Of a DNA stretch of 64,000 bases, positions 1-8,097 are shown piece by piece. The notes under the pieces were generated by a model. The model ran no database searches. It was not told the DNA's origin and saw only the letters and a list, made by a program, of their open reading frames with translations. Where the stretch lies: positions 1 through 64,000 of the forward strand of contig JAFLRR010000011.1 of assembly GCA_022511345.1 (NCBI GenBank), written 5' to 3'. The position numbers and the translations under genes are program-made. This DNA is from Alistipes sp. Its GTDB lineage: Bacteria; Bacteroidota; Bacteroidia; Bacteroidales; Rikenellaceae. The first letter of the stretch is position 1. Every line of letters starts with the position of its first letter.

Positions 1-1
1 G

Positions 2-52
2 AAGGAGAAAGAGCTGGAACACGTTATTCTTGTAAAAAATAGTGGGGAATAA
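2..52 (+). CDS. C-terminal tail of a truncated ORF, possibly the element's integrase
   Basis: An open frame enters from the left edge and stops at 50-52, giving a short Lys/Glu-rich tail (KEKELEHVILVKNSGE). Elements with the gene order seen downstream normally carry a tyrosine recombinase at this place, so the tail may be its C-terminus. Nothing in 16 residues proves this. The frame is judged only by position and by being the longest open one at the edge. Confidence 0.3.
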   Translation, partial: KEKELEHVILVKNSGE

Positions 53-152
53 ACGGCTTTTTTGACAAGTTTTTTACAAGCATAATACATATAACATTGA
101 TAATAAGTATTTTATATATTATAAAATGGCCAATATATTAATATTTTAATAT

Positions 153-563
153 ATGCCCAGACGCAGGAAGATAGAGATTAAAGCGTCGGAGTTGTCGTGC
201 TTCGAGCAGTTGGTGAGCGAGTTGCGCAGGCGGGCAGAATTTGCCAATATCGACTCGGACAGTCTGCACGTATGGGCATACGAGAGCTATGAACAGGAGT
301 TGAAAAATGTCGATAAGGCAATTCAGCATCTCGACCGTTGGCTCTATATGCACAACGGGCAAAACGAATTTCATGCGTTCGACGGCGGACAGTTGATGAC
401 TAAAAAAGAGTTGGCGGCGGCATTGGGCATCACTCGTCCGACACTCTATCGGTGGCTGAAGAGCAAATGGCTTACCGGCTGCCGCGATGAACGCTTTACA
501 AGGGACGAGTACTACTCTTCTTCCGCCATTCGTTCCGCTTTGCAAAACTATCTATCAAAATAA
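153..563 (+). CDS. Helix-turn-helix DNA-binding protein of the mobile element
   Basis: A 136-residue protein with a basic N-terminus (MPRRRK), a helical middle, and a helix-turn-helix near residues 83-103 (KKELAAALGITRPTLYRWLK), the form found in MerR/excisionase-like and transposase-type DNA binders. Small HTH proteins of this kind lie just after the integrase in Bacteroidota mobilizable elements and are thought to control excision or element transcription. The upstream 100 bases are very A+T-rich, as expected for a promoter, but no clean TAnnTTTG box is seen. Role as regulator or accessory excision factor is inferred. Confidence 0.7.
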   Translation: MPRRRKIEIKASELSCFEQLVSELRRRAEFANIDSDSLHVWAYESYEQELKNVDKAIQHLDRWLYMHNGQNEFHAFDGGQLMTKKELAAALGITRPTLYRWLKSKWLTGCRDERFTRDEYYSSSAIRSALQNYLSK

Positions 564-828
564 AAAGTCGAAGATAAAATCGAAGAGATTATCAGTATCA
601 CAGGGAGCATCAACGACGATGTTTCCTGTTTTTTTATGATTTTTTAATCACTTTACACGACAGGACAATCGAAGACACGATTGTGCCAGAAAACAAAATC
701 CATATCTGTTTGTCGTCGGCTGGCGCTTATATGGCGCTGATTGGCATCGTGTTGTATCGTTATTATCGGTTTTAGTAAAGTACGGGAAAGCTGTTCCTTT
801 GCAGGCGTTAAACCAAATAAACAACACT

Positions 829-1119
829 ATGGCAAAGGAAATCTATTTGAACGGCCTGACGACCGACCAACTCTCGGAGATGATACGGGAATCCGTGCGC
901 GACGGATTGCAGCAAATGCCGCCAACCCGTCCGAAAACCGAATCGAAACTGCTGACCCGCCGCGAAACTGCGCGACGGCTGCGCATCTCGCTTGTAACGC
1001 TTACCGACTGGGTGAATCGCGGTAAAATCTGTGCCCACAAAATCGGTGGCCGCGTGCTGTTCCGCGAAAGCGATGTCGAGGCGTCGCTGAATCGAATCAT
1101 TCCGATTAAAAACCGATAG
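829..1119 (+). CDS. Excisionase-like helix-turn-helix protein
   Basis: A 96-residue protein starting at the ATG at 829 (an upstream in-frame TTG at 799 is less likely). Residues 42-64 form a MerR/Xis-type helix-turn-helix (LTRRETARRLRISLVTLTDW), followed by a wing-like stretch ending in GGRVLFRESDVEASL, typical of the HTH_17 excisionase family. It stops 2 bases before the helicase gene, so the two are probably co-transcribed. It probably binds element ends or the replication genes' promoter. The 265 bases before it hold no other gene. Confidence 0.75.
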   Translation: MAKEIYLNGLTTDQLSEMIRESVRDGLQQMPPTRPKTESKLLTRRETARRLRISLVTLTDWVNRGKICAHKIGGRVLFRESDVEASLNRIIPIKNR

Positions 1120-1121
1120 CG

Positions 1122-2312
1122 ATGGAGACGAAGGAGCATTACATACGTGTAGGCACATCGCTGATTAAGGTGGTGATGCGACCGCTAATCAAAGGCGGCT
1201 ATGCCGAGGAGCATATTGCATGGAGTTACGAAACGCTGCGGCAGGATTACGGTCGCGGCAATTTGCCCGAAATTGAAAAGTATGACGGATTCTGCGTGAT
1301 TCCCGACCACTTGAATTATCGTCGCGTTCACGGCACCTACCTTAACCAGTATGAGCCGCTTGTGTATGCACCGACAGCGGGAGAATGTCCGAATATCATG
1401 CGATTTCTGACACACATATTCGGCGAACAGATAGAGTTGGGATTGGATTATTTGCAACTGCTCTATCTGCGACCGACCCAGATGCTGCCGATTCTGTTGC
1501 TGGTGTCGAACGAACGCAACACCGGCAAGACGACTTTTTTGCGTTTTTTGAAGATGCTGTTCGGCAAGAACGCCACGTTCAACACCAACGACGATTTTCG
1601 TTCGCAGTTCAATGCCGACTGGGCAAATCGTCTGCTGGTGTTGGTAGATGAACTGTTGCTGAACAAAATCGAAGATACGGAGAAAATCAAGAATCTATCG
1701 ACGGCAAGCGATTACAAAGTCGAGGCAAAAGGCAAAGACCGCCGCGAGATTGAGTTTTTCGCCAAATTCGTTTTATGTTCCAACAACGAACGCAATCCGA
1801 TTATCATCCAACCTGAAGAGGTGCGTTTCTGGGTGAGGAAGATTGCGCCCGCAGACCGCGACGACATCGACCTGCGCCGGAAGATGGAGCGCGAGATTCC
1901 GCATTTCCTTCATCTTCTGACCCATCGGACATTATCGACGCAACAGCAATCGCGGATGTGGTTTGCTCCGTCGCTGCTCGAAACGCCAGCACTACTGAAA
2001 ATCAAAAAGTACAACACCAACAAGGTGGAGGTGGAGATTGCCTCCTACTGCGCCGACATTATGGAACGCAACGGCGAAGAGCGGGTGCTGTGCTGCCCGA
2101 AAGACTTTCTGGACATTGTACGCGAAGCCGGTTTGCGGAGCGACCTGACGCAGATTCGCAGCATCTTCAAAGATAGTTGGGGGCTGCGTTCGGACAAAAA
2201 CAGCGACTACATCTTTTACCATATCAGTACGGATGGAGAATTATTTCCGATGAAACGGAGAGGACGCTATTACGAGGTGCCGCGACGGATTGTGGAGCGA
2301 CTGTTGTCGTAA
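1122..2312 (+). CDS. P4/VapE-type replicative helicase (DUF5906-like)
   Basis: A 396-residue ATPase. A Walker A motif (SNERNTGKTT) lies at residues 129-138 and a Walker B (LLVLVDE) at 171-177, followed by a sensor-like segment (FVLCSNNE). This is the arrangement of superfamily 3 helicases of phage P4 and VapE type, found in many Bacteroidota integrative elements beside a TOPRIM primase. It would unwind the excised circular element during its replication. The C-terminal 100 residues look like a winged-helix DNA-binding tail. Gene order and overlap with typical family size support the call; the exact family name is from memory of motifs, not a search. Confidence 0.8.
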   Translation: METKEHYIRVGTSLIKVVMRPLIKGGYAEEHIAWSYETLRQDYGRGNLPEIEKYDGFCVIPDHLNYRRVHGTYLNQYEPLVYAPTAGECPNIMRFLTHIFGEQIELGLDYLQLLYLRPTQMLPILLLVSNERNTGKTTFLRFLKMLFGKNATFNTNDDFRSQFNADWANRLLVLVDELLLNKIEDTEKIKNLSTASDYKVEAKGKDRREIEFFAKFVLCSNNERNPIIIQPEEVRFWVRKIAPADRDDIDLRRKMEREIPHFLHLLTHRTLSTQQQSRMWFAPSLLETPALLKIKKYNTNKVEVEIASYCADIMERNGEERVLCCPKDFLDIVREAGLRSDLTQIRSIFKDSWGLRSDKNSDYIFYHISTDGELFPMKRRGRYYEVPRRIVERLLS

Positions 2313-2502
2313 TGTTGTATCGATTCTCTATTTCAATGAAAATCAATACAAACAATACCCGAACAACAACGCAACAACCGCACAACAATTTCAGTCGGTG
2401 TCGGCTATGTTTGTTGCCCTATCCGACGCTGTTGCGAACTTGTTGCGCATATAATTCTTTAATTCACTGAATAATACCTACTGTAACAACAAATCAACGA
2501 AA
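2313..2502. repeat. Inverted CAAC/GTTG repeat region, candidate element replication origin
   Basis: The 190 bases between helicase and primase genes change composition midway. The left half (2348-2390) is rich in CAACAA units and the right half (2411-2446) in TTGTTG units. GCAACAA at 2371-2377 has its reverse complement TTGTTGC at 2411-2417 and again at 2440-2446. A non-coding, repeat-bearing gap between two replication genes fits an iteron-like origin. This is inference only. Confidence 0.35.
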
Positions 2503-3387
2503 ATGAAGACGATTCAAGATATCAAACGCCTCTCGATACGCGACTATCTGCATCTTCGGGGCATCGACCCAAAGTATGGCAATGTCCGCTACGGATTCTA
2601 CCACTCGCCGCTTCGGTCGGAGCGAACGCCCAGTTTCAAGGTCGATTATGTGCAGAATCTTTGGTACGACTTCGGCACGGGCGAGGGCGGGTCGATTATC
2701 GACCTTGTTATGCGGCTGGAACATTGCACGTTTACGCAGGCAGTCGAGCGGCTCGGCAAAAATGACCATATACCTGCCGTAATTGCGCAGCCGCTACCAC
2801 CCGCGTCAGCCTTGCAGGTTCTGTCCGATTCACCGCTTGCACATCCTGCCCTGTTAGATTATCTTACTGTCCGCGCTATCGACCCGGCCATTGCCGCCGC
2901 CTACTGCCGCGAGGTACGTTACACCGTCAGCGACAAGTTGCGCTTCGCCATCGGTTTCCCGAACGATGCCGGCGGCTGGGAGTTGCGCTCCGCCCGATTC
3001 AAAGGGAGCAGCCGTCCCAAGTATATTACTATCATCGACAACGGCAGTGACACGGCTGTCGTGTTTGAAGGATTTATGGACTTTCTCGCCTACCTTACTT
3101 TGAAGAGAGCCGACCGCCTGACGGTCGATGCAGCGGTACTTAACTCGGTGGTCAATCTGCCCAAAGCCTTGCCGTTTTTGCAACGGCACGCAACCGTTCA
3201 TACCTTTATGGATAACGACGATGCAGGCCAACAGGCGACCGACGCTATTATCCGCCGGCTGTCCGAATGTGAGGTTATCGACCACTCCTGTTTCTATCGC
3301 AGCCACAAGGATGTAAACGACTATTTGCTGACTATCAGGCGACCGCAACAACGGCAGTCGCCTGCAAAACGTGGAATGAAGATTTAG
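2503..3387 (+). CDS. DNA primase with degenerate CHC2 region and TOPRIM domain
   Basis: A 294-residue protein. Residues 28-70 match the CHC2 zinc-ribbon fold of DnaG (YHSPLRSERTPSF then DFGTGEGGSIIDLV), but the metal-binding cysteines are absent. Residues 183-245 form a TOPRIM domain with the conserved glutamate in VVFEG (E189) and an acidic pair in FMDNDD (D237, D239). It should lay down primers for replication or for complementary-strand synthesis after transfer. Partners are the helicase upstream and the mobilization genes downstream. Primases of this compact form are standard in Bacteroidota mobilizable elements such as NBU1. Loss of zinc ligands is also common among such element primases, as far as I recall. 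Confidence 0.85.
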   Translation: MKTIQDIKRLSIRDYLHLRGIDPKYGNVRYGFYHSPLRSERTPSFKVDYVQNLWYDFGTGEGGSIIDLVMRLEHCTFTQAVERLGKNDHIPAVIAQPLPPASALQVLSDSPLAHPALLDYLTVRAIDPAIAAAYCREVRYTVSDKLRFAIGFPNDAGGWELRSARFKGSSRPKYITIIDNGSDTAVVFEGFMDFLAYLTLKRADRLTVDAAVLNSVVNLPKALPFLQRHATVHTFMDNDDAGQQATDAIIRRLSECEVIDHSCFYRSHKDVNDYLLTIRRPQQRQSPAKRGMKI

Positions 3388-3458
3388 AGTGTAGCAAGTT
3401 TGTGTTTCTGTCGGACAGAAACTGCGAAATCCCGTTGGTCTAAAACAAAAAAAGTCCC
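3388..3458 (+). other. Candidate origin of transfer (oriT)
   Basis: The gap directly before mobC holds a perfect inverted repeat: GTTTCTGTC at 3404-3412, one spacer base, and GACAGAAAC at 3414-3422. Relaxases of the MobP type usually nick beside such a hairpin next to their own genes. Position and structure fit, but the nick site cannot be read from sequence alone. Confidence 0.45.
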
Positions 3459-3815
3459 ATGAATGTCATAAAGAATCGCAACGACAAAGGCCGTCCGCCG
3501 AAGACTGCAACCGAGCAGCACAAATACAAAATCACCGTCCGATTCGCCACTGCCGACTACTTCTCGTTGAAGGCCAAAGCACGGGCGACGGGAATGACAT
3601 TGAGCGACTTTCTTCGCTCTACATTGTCTGCATCCGTTGTCCGCGAACGACTGCAGCCGTCGCATCTGCGGCTGATTGCCCAACTGACGGGTATGGCGAA
3701 TAACCTTAATCAGATTGCACGCCGCGCCAATGCCGCAGGATACATACCTGTTAGAGGCGAGTATCTGCACCTCGCCGACGAGATGGATAATATTATACGG
3801 CTGATTAGAGAATGA
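3459..3815 (+). CDS. mobC: MobC-family relaxosome accessory protein
   Basis: A 118-residue basic protein. The N-terminal half carries a ribbon-helix-helix-like segment (KITVRFATADYFSLKAKA then GMTLSDFLR), and residues 73-95 hold the MobC signature (LIAQLTGMANNLNQIARRAN). MobC proteins bind oriT and help the relaxase open it. The stop codon overlaps the relaxase start in an ATGA, so the two are translationally coupled. This pairing is the normal mobilization cassette of Bacteroidota elements (also named MobB/BmgB). Confidence 0.85.
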   Translation: MNVIKNRNDKGRPPKTATEQHKYKITVRFATADYFSLKAKARATGMTLSDFLRSTLSASVVRERLQPSHLRLIAQLTGMANNLNQIARRANAAGYIPVRGEYLHLADEMDNIIRLIRE

Positions 3816-4726
3816 TTGCGAAACTTGTTCAGGGGACGGACTTTCGAGGCGCGGTGAATTATGTCGCGCGGAAACCGGATGCCGAACTGCTTGCCAGTCG
3901 CGGACTGCGGAATAACAGCATCGATGCAATGGTGGATAGTTTTCGGACACAGGCATCGCTATGCCCGATTACCAAACCCGTCGCGCATATCTCACTCAAT
4001 TTCTCTGTTCAGGACAAAGTTCGGATAACGAATCGACTGATGATTTACATCGCCGAGGAGTATCTCGGTCGTATGGGTTATGGTAATACTCAAGTGCTGG
4101 CAGTCCGCCACAATGACCGTGAGCATCCGCATCTGCACCTTGTCATCAACCGCATCGACAACGATGGCAAACGCATATCGGACAAGAACGAACGTCTGCG
4201 CAGCATAAAGGTCTGCCGTGAACTGACGGCGAAATACGGCCTCTACCTCGCGCCGGACAAAGCGCACGTAAAACGCGACCGTCTCCGCGAGCCTGACAAA
4301 ACCCGCTACGAGATTCACGACGCCATAAAATCGAGCCTCGGGCATTGTCGCAGTTGGGATGAACTTACGGCCACTCTTGCCCAGCAAGGTATTGAGACAA
4401 TTTTCAAATACAAAGGCTCGACCGATATAATTGATGGAGTCAAGTTCTCAAAAAACGGCTGCACATTCAGCGGCTCGAAGATAGACACCGCTTTCAGTTT
4501 CTCGAAACTCGACTATGCTCTCAACGCCAATAACCGGCCAGAATACAAACGCAACACCCCGCCGCAAGAGCCTAAATTGACACAGCCACAGACAAAAGAT
4601 GACACCCTCTCCATCTCACTGTTTGGCGAATTGTTCAATAACGGTAATACATGCGACCCCGATGAAGAGGCCGTCCGCAGAGCGATGCTGCGCCGCAAAA
4701 AGAAGAAACGCGGATTTCGAATATAA
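3812..4726 (+). CDS. mobA: Relaxase / mobilization nuclease (MobP type)
   Basis: A 304-residue protein of the relaxase/mobilization nuclease family. The metal-binding histidine triad is visible as EHPHLHLVINR (H105, H107, H109), and an N-terminal block (VQGTDFRGAVNYV) contains a tyrosine (Y17) that could be catalytic. It nicks oriT and leads the transferred strand into a recipient, using a helper conjugative element's pore since no type IV secretion genes are in the window. It is on the short side for the family but has an intact N-terminal catalytic domain and a basic tail ending in RRKKKKRG. It overlaps mobC by 4 bases. Confidence 0.88.
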   Translation: MIAKLVQGTDFRGAVNYVARKPDAELLASRGLRNNSIDAMVDSFRTQASLCPITKPVAHISLNFSVQDKVRITNRLMIYIAEEYLGRMGYGNTQVLAVRHNDREHPHLHLVINRIDNDGKRISDKNERLRSIKVCRELTAKYGLYLAPDKAHVKRDRLREPDKTRYEIHDAIKSSLGHCRSWDELTATLAQQGIETIFKYKGSTDIIDGVKFSKNGCTFSGSKIDTAFSFSKLDYALNANNRPEYKRNTPPQEPKLTQPQTKDDTLSISLFGELFNNGNTCDPDEEAVRRAMLRRKKKKRGFRI

Positions 4727-4756
4727 CAAGTATTAAACTATTAAAACAGTAATACT

Positions 4757-5326
4757 ATGAATGATGAAAAAAGTGCCATAATAATCTCCATGCTGGAGGA
4801 GCTGATTACCCAGACCAAAAGAACCAGCCAGTCGCAAAACAACCTCGCCCGGCCCGATGAACTGACTACACAGATGCAGCAGGCAGTCGTCCGAACGGAC
4901 ACGCTTGTCGCACGTCTGGAATCGTTAATCGGAGAGTTAAAACAGCCGACCATAACGGAGCGTCGATACACGTTCAATCTGGAATCAAAACCCATGTGGT
5001 TTTTCGCATTGAGTTCTGTGATTGTGGTGTCGGTATTGTCAGCCGCGCTCTACTTTGCCCGCCAGCCAGACTACGACCGCATAGACAACGACTTGAAATA
5101 TCGTTACATCAAGATGAAGGGCGAGGCCACTCCGCAGCAGATTGCCGAATTGGAGGACATGTTCGAACTGCACCGCGACAATACCCGTATCCGCGAACTT
5201 CACAGAACAGTCACAAAGTATGAGCATACACTCCGCACCAAAATCGCACTCGAAGAACAAACCCGCCTGAAACAGCAGGAGGTCGAACTACTGGACAACA
5301 AGGTTAATGAGATGAAAGGCAAATAA
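4757..5326 (+). CDS. Single-pass membrane coiled-coil protein of the mobilization module
   Basis: A 189-residue protein with no family I can name. Residues 1-75 are helical and polar. One membrane segment lies at 81-101 (WFFALSSVIVVSVLSAALYFA), and residues 125-189 are heptad-rich and likely form a coiled coil. It sits 30 bases after the relaxase and before the cargo. Proteins of this shape commonly follow mobA in Bacteroidota elements and may dock the relaxosome at the membrane, but that role is inferred from position alone. Confidence 0.55.
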   Translation: MNDEKSAIIISMLEELITQTKRTSQSQNNLARPDELTTQMQQAVVRTDTLVARLESLIGELKQPTITERRYTFNLESKPMWFFALSSVIVVSVLSAALYFARQPDYDRIDNDLKYRYIKMKGEATPQQIAELEDMFELHRDNTRIRELHRTVTKYEHTLRTKIALEEQTRLKQQEVELLDNKVNEMKGK

Positions 5327-5382
5327 CTATCCCTATATTTTCGCATTCATTACTCTCTGGTATAAAGATTTTTCTTATCTTT

Positions 5383-7413
5383 ATGCCAAATTTAGACAAC
5401 AAACAAAATATGGCAAAGACGCAGGAAGAAATCAACGAATTGCTTTCATCTGAATTATTTATTAAGGGCATCGAGGATGGATATATCTCTGTCAATGATG
5501 ACCGCACGACTATATGCTATAACTGTAAGAATAAGAATAAGCCGCGCAAGTTATCCAATCCGGAGGAACCCGTGCAGGCTGAGGCTTATTTGAAACTCAT
5601 ATATGACTATGATTATCCGGCCTGCAATATCTCCGTTAATGAATCGGTACAAATGGGTTCCGATACCCGCGAGGCGGATATTATGGTCTACAATGACAGC
5701 CATACTAAAATCTTGATTGTTGTCGAATGCAAAGAGGCGGATATTAACGAGCGTAAGTTTCAGGTTGCCATTGACCAAGCATATAGTTACGCCCACGCAA
5801 AAGCGGCTCAATTCATTTGGGTAACTTCCGGAATTAAAGATGAATATTTTGAGATAGTCGAGATTTCACCTGTATCCCGAATTGAGATTACAGATATCCC
5901 AAAGCGAGACGGCGATGTCAAGCGTTTTAAGTATGTCAAGGGCGAAACGGAACCCGAAAAGGGCACGCAAGCCGAGTTGATGCAGAAATTCAAATCTGCA
6001 CACGATGCGTTGTGGGGTGGCGGAGCATTGGCTCCAACGACGGCTTTTGACGAATTGGACAAGTTGATTTTCTGCAAAATATGGGATGAGCGTTGGCGAG
6101 ATAATGACCCAAAAAGCAAAGGAAAGCCTTTTGACTTTCAAACCATATATTATGCAGGAGATAAAGACGCATCGAAAGCGAAAACGGAACTTGAAAAACG
6201 TATCAGAGCCTTGTATGAGCAAGGTCGCAAGAAAGACCCAGAAGTTTTCAAAGATGATATAAAGCTCGACAAACACAAGATTTTCACGGTTGTCAAGTAT
6301 TTGCAAAATATCAATATCTCGAAAACCGACCTCGATGCAAAAGGTTTGGCGTTCCAGAGCTTTATGGGCGAGTTTTTTCGAGGCGACTTCGGGCAATATT
6401 TTACGCCTAAACCCATTGTCGAGTTTATCGTCGATGCCATTGGTATAGATAAAGATTGGAAAGTCCTCGACACTTCCTGTGGCAGCGGCGGTTTCCTGCT
6501 TCACGCATTGAAGGCTGTGCGCGATGAGGCTAATGATATCTACGGTGAAGATATCGGGAGTGCGTCGTGGCGGAACTATTGGCACGAATTTGCCGAAAAA
6601 CATCTGTTTGGCATTGAGATTAACGAGCAAATCTCGCGTGTCGCCAAGATGAATATGATTATTCACGACGACGGCCACACAAATATCATCACCAACGACG
6701 GACTGAAAAACAATCGGACTATCGAGAATGAGAATCGTAACCTCAATTTCCAAGACGGCACGTTTGATTTGATTATGACCAACCCGCCGTTTGGCTCTAC
6801 GATTAAGGCTGACGAGGTGGGATATTACAAAGAATATGAGCTGTTTGAGAAGAATCTCGGATTCGCTGAAATAAAGGAGCGTATCGCTGACGATAACAAT
6901 AAAAACAAATGGCGCACCTCTCAAAGTACGGAGATACTGTTTTTGGAGCGGTGCTACAACTATCTCAACGAGGAGAACGGCTATCTTGCCATCGTTATTC
7001 CCGACGGCATACTTACCAATGCGACCAGTCAGTATGTCCGCGATTGGTTGATTGAAAAGTTCCGTATTCTGGCAGTGGTCTCGCTGCCGCAACATACTTT
7101 TTCGCACGTTAAGGCGGGAGTTAAGTCTTCGATTCTGTTTTTGAAGAAACACTCGAAAGAGCTAACCCGGAAATTCGAGGAAACTCTAAACGATGTAAAG
7201 GCCATTGTTCGCAGCGAAAAAGGCTTGGATAAAGAACAACGTGCCGAACGCATTTTGTCGATGTATAAGGAGCGTATTTTCAGCTATTCGCAGGATTATG
7301 AGGTTTTGATGCTAGAAATTGAGAATATCGGATACGATGCCACCGGCAAAAAGATAGATGGTAGCGAATTGCCAGCCGCAGCAAATAAAATTAAGAAAAC
7401 ACTTAAAAGTTAA
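5383..7413 (+). CDS. Nuclease-methyltransferase fusion (type IIB/IIG-like restriction-modification RM subunit)
   Basis: A 676-residue fusion. Residues 60-170 form an HsdR-N-type PD-(D/E)xK nuclease with D99 (READIM) and E115-C-K117 (VVECKEA). Residues 200-320 resemble the HsdM N-terminal helical region. Residues 335-600 are an N6-adenine methyltransferase with motif X-like GQYFTP, SAM-binding VLDTSCGSGG (361-370) and catalytic NPPF (467-470). No SF2 translocase is present here or nearby, so this is not a classic type I enzyme; BcgI-type enzymes use the same nuclease-plus-methylase chain with a separate S subunit. A TATCTTTA box at 5376-5383 overlaps the first ATG, so the ATG at 5410 (MAKTQEE) may be the true start. 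It begins a five-gene tandem run. Confidence 0.85.
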   Translation: MPNLDNKQNMAKTQEEINELLSSELFIKGIEDGYISVNDDRTTICYNCKNKNKPRKLSNPEEPVQAEAYLKLIYDYDYPACNISVNESVQMGSDTREADIMVYNDSHTKILIVVECKEADINERKFQVAIDQAYSYAHAKAAQFIWVTSGIKDEYFEIVEISPVSRIEITDIPKRDGDVKRFKYVKGETEPEKGTQAELMQKFKSAHDALWGGGALAPTTAFDELDKLIFCKIWDERWRDNDPKSKGKPFDFQTIYYAGDKDASKAKTELEKRIRALYEQGRKKDPEVFKDDIKLDKHKIFTVVKYLQNINISKTDLDAKGLAFQSFMGEFFRGDFGQYFTPKPIVEFIVDAIGIDKDWKVLDTSCGSGGFLLHALKAVRDEANDIYGEDIGSASWRNYWHEFAEKHLFGIEINEQISRVAKMNMIIHDDGHTNIITNDGLKNNRTIENENRNLNFQDGTFDLIMTNPPFGSTIKADEVGYYKEYELFEKNLGFAEIKERIADDNNKNKWRTSQSTEILFLERCYNYLNEENGYLAIVIPDGILTNATSQYVRDWLIEKFRILAVVSLPQHTFSHVKAGVKSSILFLKKHSKELTRKFEETLNDVKAIVRSEKGLDKEQRAERILSMYKERIFSYSQDYEVLMLEIENIGYDATGKKIDGSELPAAANKIKKTLKS

Positions 7414-7419
7414 TAATTT

Positions 7420-8097
7420 ATGGGAAGTACAGTTTATGGATTCTATATAGTACTTATATCGGGATATTTGTGCATAATTGTTACTTATGTTTATATTATA
7501 AATCGCCGACGTGTTATTAGAACCAAAAAAGAGGATGAACGATTGCAAGATGCTTACGAAATGTTGGATAGGGGTTTTGCCGAAAATACATTTCAAGATG
7601 ATGATGATATTTTTTTAGTATATAGGAAAATAATAACATCTCACTTTTCTATATCCTACACAGACTTTTTAGAATATTATATCATATATTTAAGGAAACG
7701 AAATACGGAAAGCGGTGTTATTGTTAATGTTAGTAATAAAATAAAGGAGATTATCAAAAACGAAAATAGCAAAAAGCCATTTGAAGGCGTCAACGACCAC
7801 GAGCGACGTTTGTTAATGACTATTGAAGAGGCTGCAAAGAATAATGAAAAGACATCCATTATGTCATCATTAACAGAATTATCAGACATTCTTATATCAA
7901 ATCAAGCAAGATTAAAAAGCGCTATTACAACAAATCATTGGACTATTCCTCTCTCAATAATTGGTTTTGTGCTAACTTTTATATCTTTCATTTTTTCTTT
8001 TATGCCATTGAATAAAGACAATAAGTTAACAGTTGATGATATTAAGACTACGATGATAGAAGTAATACAACAGAAAGATGAAATCCAACAAGATTAA
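7420..8097 (+). CDS. Two-TM membrane protein embedded in the restriction-modification operon
   Basis: A 225-residue protein I do not recognise. Membrane segments lie at residues 5-27 (followed by positive NRRRVIRTKK) and 174-194 (PLSIIGFVLTFISFIFSFM). The 145 residues between them are helical and charged, and the short tail holds a likely amphipathic helix. It starts 6 bases after the methyltransferase gene and its last 20 bases overlap the specificity-subunit start, so its translation is tied to both. Base composition is strongly A+T-rich, unlike the gene before it. A membrane protein between modification and specificity genes is unusual. It could be a membrane-damaging or membrane-anchoring partner; that is inference. 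Confidence 0.6.
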   Translation: MGSTVYGFYIVLISGYLCIIVTYVYIINRRRVIRTKKEDERLQDAYEMLDRGFAENTFQDDDDIFLVYRKIITSHFSISYTDFLEYYIIYLRKRNTESGVIVNVSNKIKEIIKNENSKKPFEGVNDHERRLLMTIEEAAKNNEKTSIMSSLTELSDILISNQARLKSAITTNHWTIPLSIIGFVLTFISFIFSFMPLNKDNKLTVDDIKTTMIEVIQQKDEIQQD

